A stretch of 64,000 nucleotides of DNA from Nilaparvata lugens (Eukaryota > Arthropoda > Insecta > Hemiptera > Delphacidae): positions 35,477,705-35,541,704 of the forward strand of contig NC_052518.1 of NCBI RefSeq assembly GCF_014356525.2. Reading direction: 5' to 3'. Below are positions 63,827 to 64,000 of this stretch, piece after piece. Under the pieces are notes generated by a model. It did no database searches. It saw only the letters and a program-made list of their open reading frames with translations, and was not told where the DNA came from. The translations under genes were made by a program, and so were the position numbers. Each line of letters starts with the position of its first letter. The first letter of the stretch is position 1.

Positions 63827-64000
63827 CTTAACGTAAGAGCTAACTTCTCATCTCCTGTGATTGGATATGGAATGTAGTTTGAAGACAACTTTTTAAGGTC
63901 CTCATTGATTAAACTAGACACAAACTGAAACTGAACTTTGGAAAGTCTAAAGAACTCAGAAAACATTCTCTCATCAGCTTGCAAATGATTGTTTATTAAT
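63827..64000 (-). CDS. PIF/Harbinger transposase N-terminal exon (partial)
   Basis: The minus-strand frame is open from the window edge to a donor-like taag|gtagg at 63826. It reads INNHLQADERMFSEFFRLSK, then LINEDLKKLSS and PITGDEKLALTLR. This is the N-terminal region of DDE_Tnp_4 transposases, which usually runs yFRMs...F..Ll..i......i...eRLaitLRfLatG. The break exactly before the expected LATG block fits an intron, but no catalytic exon lies to the left before the MADF exon, so the gene may be rearranged. Opposite and convergent to the MADF exon. Too short for ORF-length filters and cut by the window end. Confidence 0.65.

Overview
The window reads as repeat-rich, AT-rich animal nuclear DNA, most likely from an insect and perhaps a hemipteran (this is inference; no host marker gene is present). 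Coding blocks are short and interrupted by GT-AG introns, non-LTR retrotransposons of several types lie in both orientations, and two 100-base N runs mark scaffold gaps. I see no bacterial genes, rRNA or CRISPR. Nothing here is a recognisable host housekeeping gene; almost every recognisable coding block belongs to a mobile or virus-like element.

Layout. 1-9.8 kb: a composite CT-rich/tandem repeat, an inverted partner 4 kb away, and a broken LINE ORF1 between them. 9.8-17.9 kb: two non-LTR retrotransposons in divergent (head-to-head) orientation. The left one (minus strand) keeps both ORFs open; its ORF1 carries an SGNH/GDSL esterase-like domain and its ORF2 an endonuclease plus reverse transcriptase. 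The right one (plus strand) is interrupted by two single-base frameshifts. 19.5-23.1 kb: proline-rich coding repeats, including a minus-strand gene with a conserved-looking N-terminal domain and a 21-bp coding minisatellite, then an 11-bp satellite, a 30-bp minisatellite and a strong hairpin. 24.2-26 kb: a second copy of the composite repeat. 26-29.4 kb: foldback repeats and two LINE 3' fragments.

29.5-38.2 kb is the most interesting part. Inverted repeats of about 111 bp (29545-29655 and 36919-37030) enclose a Polinton/Maverick-type integrase with one stop codon, a small CxxC peptide, two paralogous ORFs of about 150 codons, a tandemly duplicated exon, and a two-exon gene whose splice acceptor side and splice donor side have both been tandemly duplicated. 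Just outside lies a fragment of a protein-primed family B DNA polymerase, facing an unknown gene. I read this as the remains of a Polinton-like (virus-like) DNA element. The 20.8-22.6 kb proline-rich gene and the 55.8 kb gene look related to this gene set.

38.2-51 kb is mainly duplicated non-coding repeats: a 1.1-kb direct repeat 10.3 kb apart, two hAT transposase C-terminal fragments and a foldback MITE. 51.8-54.7 kb is another LINE, with duplicated 5' monomers and a truncated RT. 54.7-57.7 kb holds a GC-rich insert, 254-bp tandem repeats, a retroposed copy of the 35-kb gene family ending in a 31-nt poly(A), a large foldback element, and another LINE endonuclease relic. The last kilobase contains what looks like the end of a PIF/Harbinger transposon, with subterminal repeats, a MADF-domain exon and an opposing transposase N-terminal exon cut by the window edge.
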